Notes under the pieces: generated by a model
What the model was told of the DNA's origin: nothing
Database searches by the model: none
The model's input: only the letters and a program-made list of their open reading frames with translations
Part shown: one piece after another, positions 28,132 to 36,751 of the stretch
How positions within the stretch are numbered: position 1 is the stretch's first letter
Layout of the letters: every line of letters starts with the position of its first letter
Program-made: the position numbers and the translations under genes
Assembly (NCBI GenBank): GCA_013697915.1
Contig: JACCVY010000247.1
Coordinates: 62,001-126,000, forward strand
DNA from: Blastocatellia bacterium
GTDB taxonomy: Bacteria > Acidobacteriota > Blastocatellia > Pyrinomonadales > Pyrinomonadaceae
DNA: 64,000 bases
Direction of reading: 5' to 3'

Positions 28132-29070
28132 TTAGTGATGGCTTGCGAGATATTCCTGAGAGTAAACAGCCCGCGGGTAGCAAGTGATTCCGTTCTTCGC
28201 AAGCCGCAGCATCTCGACAAAAAGTCCGGCCGCATCGACTCTCAAGAACTTCATCCCCTTGATGTCCAGTTCCTGGCTCAACGCCTCCGGAATGTAACTC
28301 TTCATGTAGCGCTCCGCATTGTGACGATTCCCGATGTCCATGTTTTGCGCATAGGTCTCAACAATTTCCGTCTCGCCGCAATAGTTAATACAAGGCGCTT
28401 TGAAAAGCTGCGAATGATATATCCGGACCGGGAAATCATCCTTTAAGGCATCGGCCACGCAGTACGTGAACGAGAGACTGGCATGGCCCACTCCGAGTCC
28501 AATAATTTTGGCGTTATGTTCAACGAGCTTGAAAAAAGGGCTGCCCTTGTCATAGGGGTACGGCGAATGTTGGTGCGTGGCGGTCAACTCTTTGGCCAGC
28601 GGGCCGATGGCGCAAACTGATTTTGTGGGATGAAGACTTCTTACGGCATCAGCGTGCCTCCGGGCAAACTCCGACAGGAGTCCCATATAAGAAGGCGTCC
28701 GGCGCACATTAAACACATGTCCTTGCAGCAGGTATTGGTAAGAAGAAATGCGATGATTGGAGTAGGTGGGGAAAAGAACTGTGCCTTGCGGGCCAATCGC
28801 GTCTCGAATCAACGCGATGATACGATAAAAAGGGAAGCCCAGATTGAGCTTATCGACCGAGCTGTGAACAAAGACAGTGTCTCGCTTACCTAAACCCAGA
28901 TCGTTTGCCAGAATATCTGAAAAATCAGTTTCACCGAGAACTGGGAGCCGAGCGATTCGAGCCTGTTGAAGTTTATGTTTGGAGCGCCTAAGCGACGCGA
29001 CTGCGCTTGCCGGTAATACTCTCCTCGCAAAAGCTTGAACGCTCCTTTTCATGTGCTTAACAACCGGCAC
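28132..29070 (-). CDS. AAC(3)-family N-acyltransferase
   Basis: A 312-residue protein of the aminoglycoside 3-N-acetyltransferase fold. Matches include FVHSSVDKLN (the usual VHSSL position), FPTYSNH, SLHPTKSVCAIGP and PYDKGSPFFKLVE, all in family order. AAC(3)-like proteins also serve in glycan and siderophore pathways. Here it follows an acyl carrier protein gene by nine bases, so N-acylation of an amino sugar from an acyl-ACP is more likely than drug resistance. The start at 29070 is GTG; an ATG at 29052 is an alternative. An N-terminal basic, possibly membrane-associated stretch precedes the domain. Confidence 0.83.
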   Translation of the reverse strand: MPVVKHMKRSVQAFARRVLPASAVASLRRSKHKLQQARIARLPVLGETDFSDILANDLGLGKRDTVFVHSSVDKLNLGFPFYRIIALIRDAIGPQGTVLFPTYSNHRISSYQYLLQGHVFNVRRTPSYMGLLSEFARRHADAVRSLHPTKSVCAIGPLAKELTATHQHSPYPYDKGSPFFKLVEHNAKIIGLGVGHASLSFTYCVADALKDDFPVRIYHSQLFKAPCINYCGETEIVETYAQNMDIGNRHNAERYMKSYIPEALSQELDIKGMKFLRVDAAGLFVEMLRLAKNGITCYPRAVYSQEYLASHH

Positions 29071-29079
29071 TTCCCGGCG

Positions 29080-29391
29080 CTAACCAATCTCTCTCGGCAA
29101 CAGGCTTTCGAGATAGTCCGTTAAACTTCCGAGAGTGGTGAACGGGCTATTTTCTTTCGATATCAGATCATCGTCTACTCTAATCGCTATTTCGAGGTTG
29201 AAGTCCTCTTTGATCTTCTCTTCAACTTCCATAATAAACTCTACGAAATCCAGCGACGTTTCAAAGGCGCTCGATTTTCCGTACAAAATAGTTTCCGGCG
29301 ACTTCTCCAGCTGAACCGCTTTTGGAAGCTTGCGGTTAATCTCATCCACCGCGCCGTAAATCGCCTTCATAATCTTTTCTCGATTAGCCAT
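29080..29391 (-). CDS. Dedicated acyl carrier protein
   Basis: A 103-residue acidic helical protein of the ACP/phosphopantetheine-binding family. The attachment serine is seen in FETSLDFVEFIMEVEEK, which corresponds to the usual DSL(D/T)xVE motif with Thr in place of Asp. It is about 20 residues longer than housekeeping AcpP, with an extra loop before the serine (LYGKSSA). AAAGGAG lies five bases before the ATG, one of the best ribosome-binding sites in the window. It is immediately followed by the AAC(3)-like gene and no fatty-acid genes are near, so it probably carries an acyl group for glycan modification. Confidence 0.82.
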   Translation of the reverse strand: MANREKIMKAIYGAVDEINRKLPKAVQLEKSPETILYGKSSAFETSLDFVEFIMEVEEKIKEDFNLEIAIRVDDDLISKENSPFTTLGSLTDYLESLLPREIG

Positions 29392-29487
29392 GGTTCTCCT
29401 TTAGGGCGAAGGCTTCACGCAAGCCGCGAAGAAAGTGAAACTTGCACACGATGGGAATGCCGGACAGTCTAAAAGTCTTTTCTTCAA

Positions 29488-29525
29488 AGAGAGCGGTCAC
29501 CCAGGCAATTGCCCGCTTCTCTCTC
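29488..29525 (-). terminator. Weak terminator-like hairpin between GT39-like copy 2 and the ACP gene
   Basis: On the minus strand GAGAGAAGCGG and CCGCTCTCTTTG pair with a two-base bulge directly after the GT39-like stop codon, without a strong T run. It may attenuate rather than stop transcription. The ACP gene lies upstream in a minus-strand reading only if transcription is read from 43.7 kb downwards, so the hairpin falls downstream of the GT39-like gene and upstream of the ACP leader. Confidence 0.22.
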
Positions 29526-30927
29526 AGTGTTCCAGGTGACTTGCGGGCGCAGCCAGCTTATGTCTGAGTATATTCGCCAGGGAGAGCAATTCAGAAATCG
29601 CGACACCCGCAATCACCAGCAGGATCGCCTGCATCGGCAACCCATAACGAATCTCCATGTGCATGGCAGAACCTGCCGACAGGTAGTAAAGCGGCGTGCT
29701 GATCACCAAACTCGCCATTCGCCAGTCACTCTTGAATGCGAACCATAACCCCAGGATAACCAGAAACAGTAAAACGTGCCGCATCACGCTTTGGGCCATG
29801 CCTAATACGTTGACAACGAGAGCCAAAATTCCAGTTTGCCGGTCTGGCGGCAGAAGCCTTTTACTCGTCAGATTGATTCCGAGATAGCCATAAAATGGTG
29901 ACGGCTCGCCGGCAAAGTTGAGCGTGCCCCACATTCGTCGCGCCATGACCTTTAGATACCACAGTGGATGTGAAGCGATCACATGGATCGCTTTCCGCGT
30001 TCGCTCGCGATCCCTCTGGACGCCGTCAGGCGAATAAAGACCGAATGGCGCATCGGCCGGCAGGCCGCGCGCGGCACGTTCCTGCTCCACAACAGCGTCA
30101 TCGCCATATACCGCGCCAAACTCCGCGGCCCGCTCGGTTTCGCCGATGCCTTCCCAAAGATTTGTTCCGAGGCCGAGGCCGGTAGGCACAAATGCCTGAA
30201 AGGCTTTTGCATTGCGCACAATGATTGGTGTCACAACCAACACCATTCCCAGGACCGCGGAGCCGGCTAATAAACTCCTCCTTCTCACATCGGATTTTAT
30301 TACCAGCAGGAGAGCGAGCGCCCAAAAGAAAACCAGCAACATCGCATTAGCTCTGAACCAACAGGATGTGCCCGCTATCAAACCGGCAGCCAGCGCCCAT
30401 CTCCAACATTGTCGCTTTGCTGAGATTACTAAGCACCACACGCCAACCAGCACAATCCAACTCGTGGGCGCGTCGGCGCCCGGCGCAACTCCATACAAGG
30501 CGAGCAGTGGAGATAGAGCGGCTAAAAGCCCGGCCCACAATCCAACCCGCCAATTGAAAGCGCTCATTCCGATCCCAACGACAAGCAATAAGGAAAGCGC
30601 ATCAAGTATCCATTGAACTCTTTGCACTGCGGCAGCGGATCGTTCACCAGTCACTTTGTAAATGAAAGCGATCCACAGCGGGTAGCCGGGTGGATAAATT
30701 GCGCTTTCGATTTGCGACGGATCGTCCATCCAAAGAATTGATGATTTTCCGTCGAGTATGCTTTGCGCAGTTCTGTCCACGATCGCGTAGGATCCGGACT
30801 GAAACCATCCCCGGTCCGTCAGGCGATCTCGAATGAAGCGCATCGTTAGACCACGCACGGCAAACGACAGCGCGCTAATCGCCAAAAGGATCAGCAGGCA
30901 TCGTTTGAAAGAAAGCGCTTTGTTCAT
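29524..30927 (-). CDS. GT39-like polytopic membrane glycosyltransferase (copy 2)
   Basis: A 467-residue polytopic protein with the same plan as the GT39-like protein at 25.5-26.8 kb. It has an N-terminal helix, SAIYPPGYPLW after the first periplasmic loop, SCWFRANAMLL in a mid-chain helix and NLWEGIGETE in a soluble segment, each aligning with the other copy. It probably moves a sugar from a polyprenyl-phosphate donor onto the glycan outside the cytoplasmic membrane. It lies 59 bases after the GT4 gene. No Shine-Dalgarno is evident before the ATG. Confidence 0.82.
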   Translation of the reverse strand: MNKALSFKRCLLILLAISALSFAVRGLTMRFIRDRLTDRGWFQSGSYAIVDRTAQSILDGKSSILWMDDPSQIESAIYPPGYPLWIAFIYKVTGERSAAAVQRVQWILDALSLLLVVGIGMSAFNWRVGLWAGLLAALSPLLALYGVAPGADAPTSWIVLVGVWCLVISAKRQCWRWALAAGLIAGTSCWFRANAMLLVFFWALALLLVIKSDVRRRSLLAGSAVLGMVLVVTPIIVRNAKAFQAFVPTGLGLGTNLWEGIGETERAAEFGAVYGDDAVVEQERAARGLPADAPFGLYSPDGVQRDRERTRKAIHVIASHPLWYLKVMARRMWGTLNFAGEPSPFYGYLGINLTSKRLLPPDRQTGILALVVNVLGMAQSVMRHVLLFLVILGLWFAFKSDWRMASLVISTPLYYLSAGSAMHMEIRYGLPMQAILLVIAGVAISELLSLANILRHKLAAPASHLEH

Positions 30928-30986
30928 TCGGCTTTGGCTTTATAGGTTTATTTGCGGAGGCGATGATGAGATTCCGCGAAAAATAT

Positions 30987-32642
30987 TTAGTTGCCGTTTA
31001 GCCACGATTCATAAGCGGTCAGCACGCGCTCGGCATTGTGTTTCCAGGTGTAATGCAACGCAACTGCTTTTCTTGCCGCTGAACCGAGACGTTCGCGCAA
31101 CTCGCGCGAACCTGCAAGACGCATAATTGCATCCGCCAACTCTCGCACATTACCTGGTTCTACCAGTAACGCAGTCTGCTCATGATCCAGCAGATCTCCA
31201 ATTTGGCCCAGCCTGCTGGCAACGATCCCTTTGCCCATCCCCATATACTCGAAGAGCTTCGTAGGCGAGCCAAAAAAGTCAGCTCCTTCAGCGAGCGGGA
31301 CATGCGGCGATACCAGAATGTCACAAGCGTCAAGAAATGCCGGCACCCGTCCGTGCTCAACGGCGCCGGTGAAGATCACGCGCCCGGCTTTGACCTCTGT
31401 GCCCAGGCGACGGCTCATCTCACCCTGCAGGGCGCCGGCGCCAATCAGGACAAAGCGCAGCGGCAATTCAGCCGGAATCAATTTGATCGCTTCCGCCAAC
31501 TCCAACACACCGTGCCACGGCCCAAACGTACCGACAAAGCCAACCAGCACTTCACCGTCTTGGATACTCAACTCAACACGCATCCGATCACCACCAACAC
31601 CAGGACGGAATACGTCGATGTCTACGCCATTTGGATTGACGACGATCTTTTCGGGTGGGACGCCGGCGACTTCCAGGTTGTTTCGCTCGACGTTGGAGAC
31701 GACAAAAATACGCGCAGCCGCGGCCAGGTTCAAACGCTCGTAGCGCGCCAGCAGGTCAAGCTTACCGACACGATCCCAGTGGCGTCCGAGCCACACTTCC
31801 GATCCGTTGTATTCGAGAAAGAGTGGACGATTTGTGCGCAAGGTTGCGACTACGCCGGCCCAGCTAAATCGAGCGTAACGTTGATAGATAAAATCGGGCG
31901 GGTCCTCTTCAATAAGATCGACAGCGCCGCGCGTTAAGACCTGGTTGTTGTGAATGTCGAATACGGGACGGGTCGTCCCCTGGGGCTCCGGACCAATGAT
32001 CGTCAACGGAATCTTCGTCTCAGCAATGCCGGCTATCGTGTCGTTGCTGATGAGGTGTACGTGCGCGCCAAGCTCAAGCAACCCTTCGATTACGCCCTTG
32101 ATATGACTCGATGCTCCACCTCCCTGCGTTCCTGGAGCAGGTGTAGCGCGCAGGTAGATGATGCGGTGCTGAGGGTCCGCAACCCTCGTGTGCTTTGGCA
32201 GAATACTGTCAGGGCCAGCGGATAGGGCCGCTCTTTTTTCTATCTCAGTTTCGAGTTGTCGCAACTCGCGCCGCGCCCTTGTCAACGTGGCTGCACTCGA
32301 CATGGCTTCACCTACGATTCTTGGGAACGCGCGTAAGAGAAGACGAGCGCGCGACTCTAATCGTAACGCACCATAAGCATCCAGAATCCCACTTTGTGAC
32401 GCGCCCGCCAGCGCGCCAAACAACATGAAGAGGTTTTGCCCGCGCTGCCACTCAAGCCGCTCTGTAGCCACAATGAATATGTCTGGACGGCGCGCACGCA
32501 AGGTAGCAAAACGCTGAGGGAGACTGCCGCCTTCAAACTCTGCGCGCGTGATTTCCTCGATCGAGGCTTGCGGGAAACGCTCTTCGAGCGCTTCGAGTGC
32601 ATTCTGAACTCGGCTATTGAGCACTAGCAGGATGATTTTCAT
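30987..32642 (-). CDS. GT4 glycosyltransferase with extra N-terminal domain
   Basis: A 551-residue cytoplasmic GT-B glycosyltransferase. The track start is 67 codons too early; the ATG at 32642 begins MKIILLVLNSRVQNA and overlaps the end of the four-domain gene by 29 bases. Residues 1 to about 170 form an extra domain of unknown role, with many Arg/Glu and a helical RELRQLETEIEKR segment. The GT4 core follows: GGGASSHIKGVIEGL, then VGFVGTFGPWHGV and the donor-site motif SPTKLFEYMGMGKGIVAS with its E-x7-E arrangement. Confidence 0.87.
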   Translation of the reverse strand: MKIILLVLNSRVQNALEALEERFPQASIEEITRAEFEGGSLPQRFATLRARRPDIFIVATERLEWQRGQNLFMLFGALAGASQSGILDAYGALRLESRARLLLRAFPRIVGEAMSSAATLTRARRELRQLETEIEKRAALSAGPDSILPKHTRVADPQHRIIYLRATPAPGTQGGGASSHIKGVIEGLLELGAHVHLISNDTIAGIAETKIPLTIIGPEPQGTTRPVFDIHNNQVLTRGAVDLIEEDPPDFIYQRYARFSWAGVVATLRTNRPLFLEYNGSEVWLGRHWDRVGKLDLLARYERLNLAAAARIFVVSNVERNNLEVAGVPPEKIVVNPNGVDIDVFRPGVGGDRMRVELSIQDGEVLVGFVGTFGPWHGVLELAEAIKLIPAELPLRFVLIGAGALQGEMSRRLGTEVKAGRVIFTGAVEHGRVPAFLDACDILVSPHVPLAEGADFFGSPTKLFEYMGMGKGIVASRLGQIGDLLDHEQTALLVEPGNVRELADAIMRLAGSRELRERLGSAARKAVALHYTWKHNAERVLTAYESWLNGN

Positions 32643-35415
32643 AGCCCGCTTTAATCTTCCAGAAAGCTTGACGGGCCCGCCCGGCCGCCGAACGGGTCTC
32701 GTAGTCAACCTTGAAGCATCTCTCAAAAGCCCACTTCGTACAGTACAACTCATAGCCACGCTCCCGGAATCGCTCATCCGGCTCGCGCTGCTCAAACACC
32801 GGCAAGGCCAACTCAGGGTCAGCGACCAATTCTGTGAAAGCACGCCCGTTGAAGTAGACGTTGCACGTCGGGTCTGTCAGATGCCAGCGCCCGTCTATTT
32901 CCACTTCGATCATCGAGTGCGTATCTGTCTGCTCGGCCCCGCGCCCGCGCGGGTGTGGCTTCATTAAGAAGGTCACTCTTCGGGTTCGATAATTCTCGCG
33001 CTCCAGCAGGTACTGGAAAACTTTTGTGTAGCCCGCACACCAGGCGAAGCCACCGGCGATGATCTCCAGCGGACGATTAGAGGACTGGTTCTGCTCCGGG
33101 TGGAGATGATGATAAACCCAGTCCATTATTTCCAGCAGACGCTCTACCTCGGAAGCCGCTCCCGCACGCTTCCAGCCCCGCAAATAGATCATCTTGTCGT
33201 TTGAAGGTGGATAGGGAGCAAGCCCGAATCGGCGACGCGTGTCAATCTCATCAATCTCGACATTGACGAAACCGGCTCGCGCCAGCCGCAGGCTCACTTC
33301 ATGCGGCGCGGTTTTCCAGGTGTGATTGTCACGCCCGCGCTTCGGGTTACGCGCGTCGCTCGCGATAGCCGCCACCAGGACGCCGCCATATTTGAGCACC
33401 CGGTTGACTTCGAGTAACGCTCGATCCACGTCATACGAATATTCCAGAACGTTGTCGGCGAATACACAATCAAGGGAGCCGTCTGAAAATGGGAGTACAG
33501 CAAAGTCTCCCGCCAGAAAAGAAATCTTCGCGGAAGCGTACCGGCTTTGAGCCTGTCTGATCAAATCCGCGCCGCAATCCACACCGATGAGCCGCATCCA
33601 CGGATACAATTCTGCGATACGAGCCGACGAGTAACCCTCGCCACAACCGAGATCCAACACCTGTCCACGATCAAGCGGAATCATTTCTTGCAGGTGATGG
33701 CTCTGTGCCTCATTGCGCTCCTCACCGAGAATCGCCTGATACTTCTTCTCGACTGGATGTTCATCTTCTTCCAGAGCGTTGCGGCGCGCTCTTGCCTTAA
33801 GTTCTTCCAGCGCTATCGCTGCCATCTCGGAAAGCGTGAGAAACTCAAAACGCGCATCGGCCTTAAGCCGTCGAAAGTTCTTTGCGATGGCATCAAAATG
33901 TAAATCGGCTTTCGAATGGCTTATCATCACAAAAAATTCATGACCGGCAAGATTTTCCTGTTCGAAACCCGTCATGAAATCAGTCAGCTTCCTGGGCAAG
34001 AGCGAATGCAGGCCGCGATGCGCAGGCGTCAGGCGCCGGTGCGCGGCGCTCAGAGCTGATTTGAGCCATTGACGCCGACGGTAATCTTCGCTTCCAGGCG
34101 CACTCTCCGCCTTATTTACAAAGCTAAGGAGACGCGTGGCGAACCGCTTCCCTTCCTCGCCGTCTAAAGACCATCGCTGATTCCACTCATAAGTGAAGAC
34201 CGGCAATTCGATCAGACTCTGTTCGCTCGGCGGCGCTTTTAGCTGCGGGTCGTAAGGGTTAGCGAAATATGGACGATGACTCGAATAAGCGAGCGAGTAA
34301 TCGTACCCTCTCTCGCTGGAGACGCCTCCGGCATAGACAGACGTCTCGCAGAAGATTCCGTTTGCGACCAGAGCATCGTGCAATTTTCTGAAAGGCTGCG
34401 TCGCGTAAGCCCCGGCGCGAAAGCAGGTCACGCGATAGGCCGGGGCAACCCGGCGCAGCACATTCTCAAGCGCCGCTTTGCACCTGCCGATCAACTCCAC
34501 CACGTCACCTGGATAATTGCAGATGCGAGCCAACGACCAATCCCAAAACCATTCGCCGTTCGCGTGGCTTGCGCCCAACTCGGGTAGCCAGTTCGGATGC
34601 AAGTGCATTTGCACATCGTGGCCGCGACGGATCGCCTGGGCCCACTGTTGCTCCATGCGTTCGGCGAGCGTCGGGCGGTTCTCTCTAAGCCAGAAATACT
34701 CTCCCAGCTCAGCCATTAACGTCAGCTTCACCTGCTCCCCATCGCTGATCCGAAGCAATTGATCCGTAGGCTGAAAGACATCCCGCTCCCAGTCGATAGT
34801 CTTACCTTCGGGGATGGGATGCCAGGTTTCGTAATCGATGGTGATGGCGATGAGATGTCTTTTCCGGCGCGCGACAAAGACAGCATGCTGGCTCTCCAAA
34901 AAATACTTCTTCTCAATGACGAAGTACTTTTCCACCAGCCGCTTGAATTCGTCGAACTTTAAATACTTGCTACCGGGGCTCCATCCGGCGATGAACGCCA
35001 GACCATCTTTTTCCAGATGCTCCGCGATCCATTTAAGCGATGTACGCTTGCCGCGCTCGTCGAGATAGTAGATTACATCGCTGTAGATGATGGCGTCGTA
35101 GAGGCGCTCGCCGGCCTCGGTCTGATCCAACCGGTCGGCTGAGCCTTGAATAAATTTGATGCGTGGATGTAGCTCTCGGGCTTTGGTAATCGCTTCCCGG
35201 CTCACTTCGACGCCGAACAATTCCTGAAAATCATTTTCCAGGCGCGAGAGGAAAGCGGCCATGCCGCAGCCTATGTCGAGGACGGTTCCGTTGGCGCGGG
35301 CATGGGCCGTGATGAGCTTGTAATAGAAATTGTACCTGTCGGAATCGGCGCGCCCGATGCCCCAGGGGTCTGACTCTGTCTGGTAAATCTTTTCAAAGTT
35401 TCGCGTGACCTTCAT
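32614..35415 (-). CDS. Four-domain protein: methyltransferase, deacetylase-like, methyltransferase, transglutaminase-like
   Basis: A 933-residue fusion (residue numbers follow the 941-residue track ORF). The first SAM methyltransferase (about 12-190) has VLDIGCGMAAF at 53. A CE4-like deacetylase domain (about 195-545) has ITIDYETW (Asp202) and MHLHPNW (His279/His281). The second SAM methyltransferase (about 575-740) has VLDLGCGEGYSS at 594. A C-terminal transglutaminase-like domain has Cys801 (AWCAGYT), His841 (THSMIEV) and Asp856 (LTDPT) in the right order for a Cys-His-Asp triad. I prefer the ATG at 35415 (AAGAG upstream), which overlaps the flippase gene by 23 bases. Substrates are unknown; the deacetylase part is homologous to the 383-residue protein of the same locus. 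Confidence 0.83.
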   Translation of the reverse strand: MKVTRNFEKIYQTESDPWGIGRADSDRYNFYYKLITAHARANGTVLDIGCGMAAFLSRLENDFQELFGVEVSREAITKARELHPRIKFIQGSADRLDQTEAGERLYDAIIYSDVIYYLDERGKRTSLKWIAEHLEKDGLAFIAGWSPGSKYLKFDEFKRLVEKYFVIEKKYFLESQHAVFVARRKRHLIAITIDYETWHPIPEGKTIDWERDVFQPTDQLLRISDGEQVKLTLMAELGEYFWLRENRPTLAERMEQQWAQAIRRGHDVQMHLHPNWLPELGASHANGEWFWDWSLARICNYPGDVVELIGRCKAALENVLRRVAPAYRVTCFRAGAYATQPFRKLHDALVANGIFCETSVYAGGVSSERGYDYSLAYSSHRPYFANPYDPQLKAPPSEQSLIELPVFTYEWNQRWSLDGEEGKRFATRLLSFVNKAESAPGSEDYRRRQWLKSALSAAHRRLTPAHRGLHSLLPRKLTDFMTGFEQENLAGHEFFVMISHSKADLHFDAIAKNFRRLKADARFEFLTLSEMAAIALEELKARARRNALEEDEHPVEKKYQAILGEERNEAQSHHLQEMIPLDRGQVLDLGCGEGYSSARIAELYPWMRLIGVDCGADLIRQAQSRYASAKISFLAGDFAVLPFSDGSLDCVFADNVLEYSYDVDRALLEVNRVLKYGGVLVAAIASDARNPKRGRDNHTWKTAPHEVSLRLARAGFVNVEIDEIDTRRRFGLAPYPPSNDKMIYLRGWKRAGAASEVERLLEIMDWVYHHLHPEQNQSSNRPLEIIAGGFAWCAGYTKVFQYLLERENYRTRRVTFLMKPHPRGRGAEQTDTHSMIEVEIDGRWHLTDPTCNVYFNGRAFTELVADPELALPVFEQREPDERFRERGYELYCTKWAFERCFKVDYETRSAAGRARQAFWKIKAGYENHPASAQ

Positions 35416-36667
35416 AACTCTTAACGCCCTGGCTGGCATAAATGTAACAAAGCAGGAGCACCACGCCGTAACTAATCAGGGAAGATAGAGCCGCGCCGCG
35501 AATCCCCAGGCGAGGGATGGTCAATGCGTTCAGCAAAACATTCAAAGCCGCACCGATGATCCAAATGTAAACGGAGAACCAGGGTGAACCGATGGAAGCC
35601 AGATAGTTAGCGAACATATTGTTCACGGCGTAAAATATCATCGCCACGCTCAGAATCAAAAAAGGACCTACCGACGGAAGAAAGGCCGCTCCGTACAGGA
35701 TGCGAATCAAGGGCTGGGCCAACAACATGAGCAACACGACGAGCGGGCAGACTAACAGTCCAACGCCCAGAGCCGCTTTTCGAGTCATCTGCCATTTCGC
35801 CTGTACATCCGCGAGCGCGGAAAGCTTCGGGAACAAAATACTGCCAACCACCGCCGGCAGAAGATAGATCAAATCCGCCATGTTGGCCGCAATCGAATAA
35901 TAGCCAGTCTCGGTTGTGCCGAGCAGATACCGAATCATCAGCAAATCTACGCGCAGCATCAAAAAAGCGAAGAAGGCCCCGAGGTAAAGTTTGATGCCGT
36001 AACCAAGATTCGCCTTGAGAAGCAGAAACGAAGGTCGCAAACTCCTCTCGATGCGGGCGCGCAATTGCCACAAACATCCCAAAAAACTTGCGAACATCGC
36101 GACCAGGCTGGCGGCAAAAATATTCTCTACGGTTGCAAACCCTGAGACCGCCACGCATCCGACGAAGACCAGTGCCAGGATCCTGCTCGCCAACTCAATC
36201 TTGTTGAATGCGCGAACTTCCTGAATGCCGAGCAGTAAGTTCTGCAGCAACATGAAAGCGAGACCAAAGGGTATCCACACGAGAGCCAGGCCCAGAAGCA
36301 AGCCGTGCACTGGAGCCGAATGAGGCCACACAGAAAAGACGATCCACGCCAGGCCCGCGCCCGCACCTCCGAAAACAAAGCTAAGCAGGAGAGAATTTCC
36401 CAACAGAGGCGCGAGCAAGCTACGGTCCCGCGCGACATGATAAGTATTTGAAGCGTGGAGTCCGAGGTTGCCAAACTGCATGCCCAGGGCTCCGACGGTA
36501 GCAGCAAGCGCATACAAGCCGCGACCTTCAGGCCCGAGAGTTCGGGCAATCAGCACGTTCATCGCGATGCCGATTCCGACAAGTATGAGGCGGGTGCCGA
36601 AAGTTTCAGCCACTTTGCGTGTGAAATCGGAACCCATCAGCCGGCGGTAGAGTTTATTGGCGGTCAT
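35393..36667 (-). CDS. Wzx-like polysaccharide flippase (MOP superfamily)
   Basis: A 424-residue polytopic protein with 12 or more predicted hydrophobic helices, of the PST/MOP flippase type that moves undecaprenyl-linked oligosaccharides across the inner membrane. It begins MTANKLYRRLMGSDF followed by FGTRLILVGIGIAMN, the usual first helix with the LGPEGRGLYALA loop. The track start at 36751 (TGA-ATG after asnB copy 2) is possible through coupling, but adds 28 residues of poor composition. No O-antigen polymerase gene was seen nearby. Confidence 0.87.
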   Translation of the reverse strand: MTANKLYRRLMGSDFTRKVAETFGTRLILVGIGIAMNVLIARTLGPEGRGLYALAATVGALGMQFGNLGLHASNTYHVARDRSLLAPLLGNSLLLSFVFGGAGAGLAWIVFSVWPHSAPVHGLLLGLALVWIPFGLAFMLLQNLLLGIQEVRAFNKIELASRILALVFVGCVAVSGFATVENIFAASLVAMFASFLGCLWQLRARIERSLRPSFLLLKANLGYGIKLYLGAFFAFLMLRVDLLMIRYLLGTTETGYYSIAANMADLIYLLPAVVGSILFPKLSALADVQAKWQMTRKAALGVGLLVCPLVVLLMLLAQPLIRILYGAAFLPSVGPFLILSVAMIFYAVNNMFANYLASIGSPWFSVYIWIIGAALNVLLNALTIPRLGIRGAALSSLISYGVVLLLCYIYASQGVKSYEGHAKL

Positions 36668-36751
36668 TTGAACAGCACGATTGCGTGGGGGTGAACAGCT
36701 TGAGCCTCCTTGCTCGCCGTGGTCCTGTGGCAGTACAGTTCCGCTCTCCAT

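Noticed and set aside
28132-29070. Aminoglycoside resistance gene
   Set aside because: The fold matches AAC(3), but the gene is embedded in a glycan locus next to an ACP, so a resistance role is not supported.
31182-31937. Plus-strand ORF of 251 residues inside the GT4 gene
   Set aside because: It lies wholly opposite a clear glycosyltransferase frame, with low-complexity composition and no ribosome-binding site.
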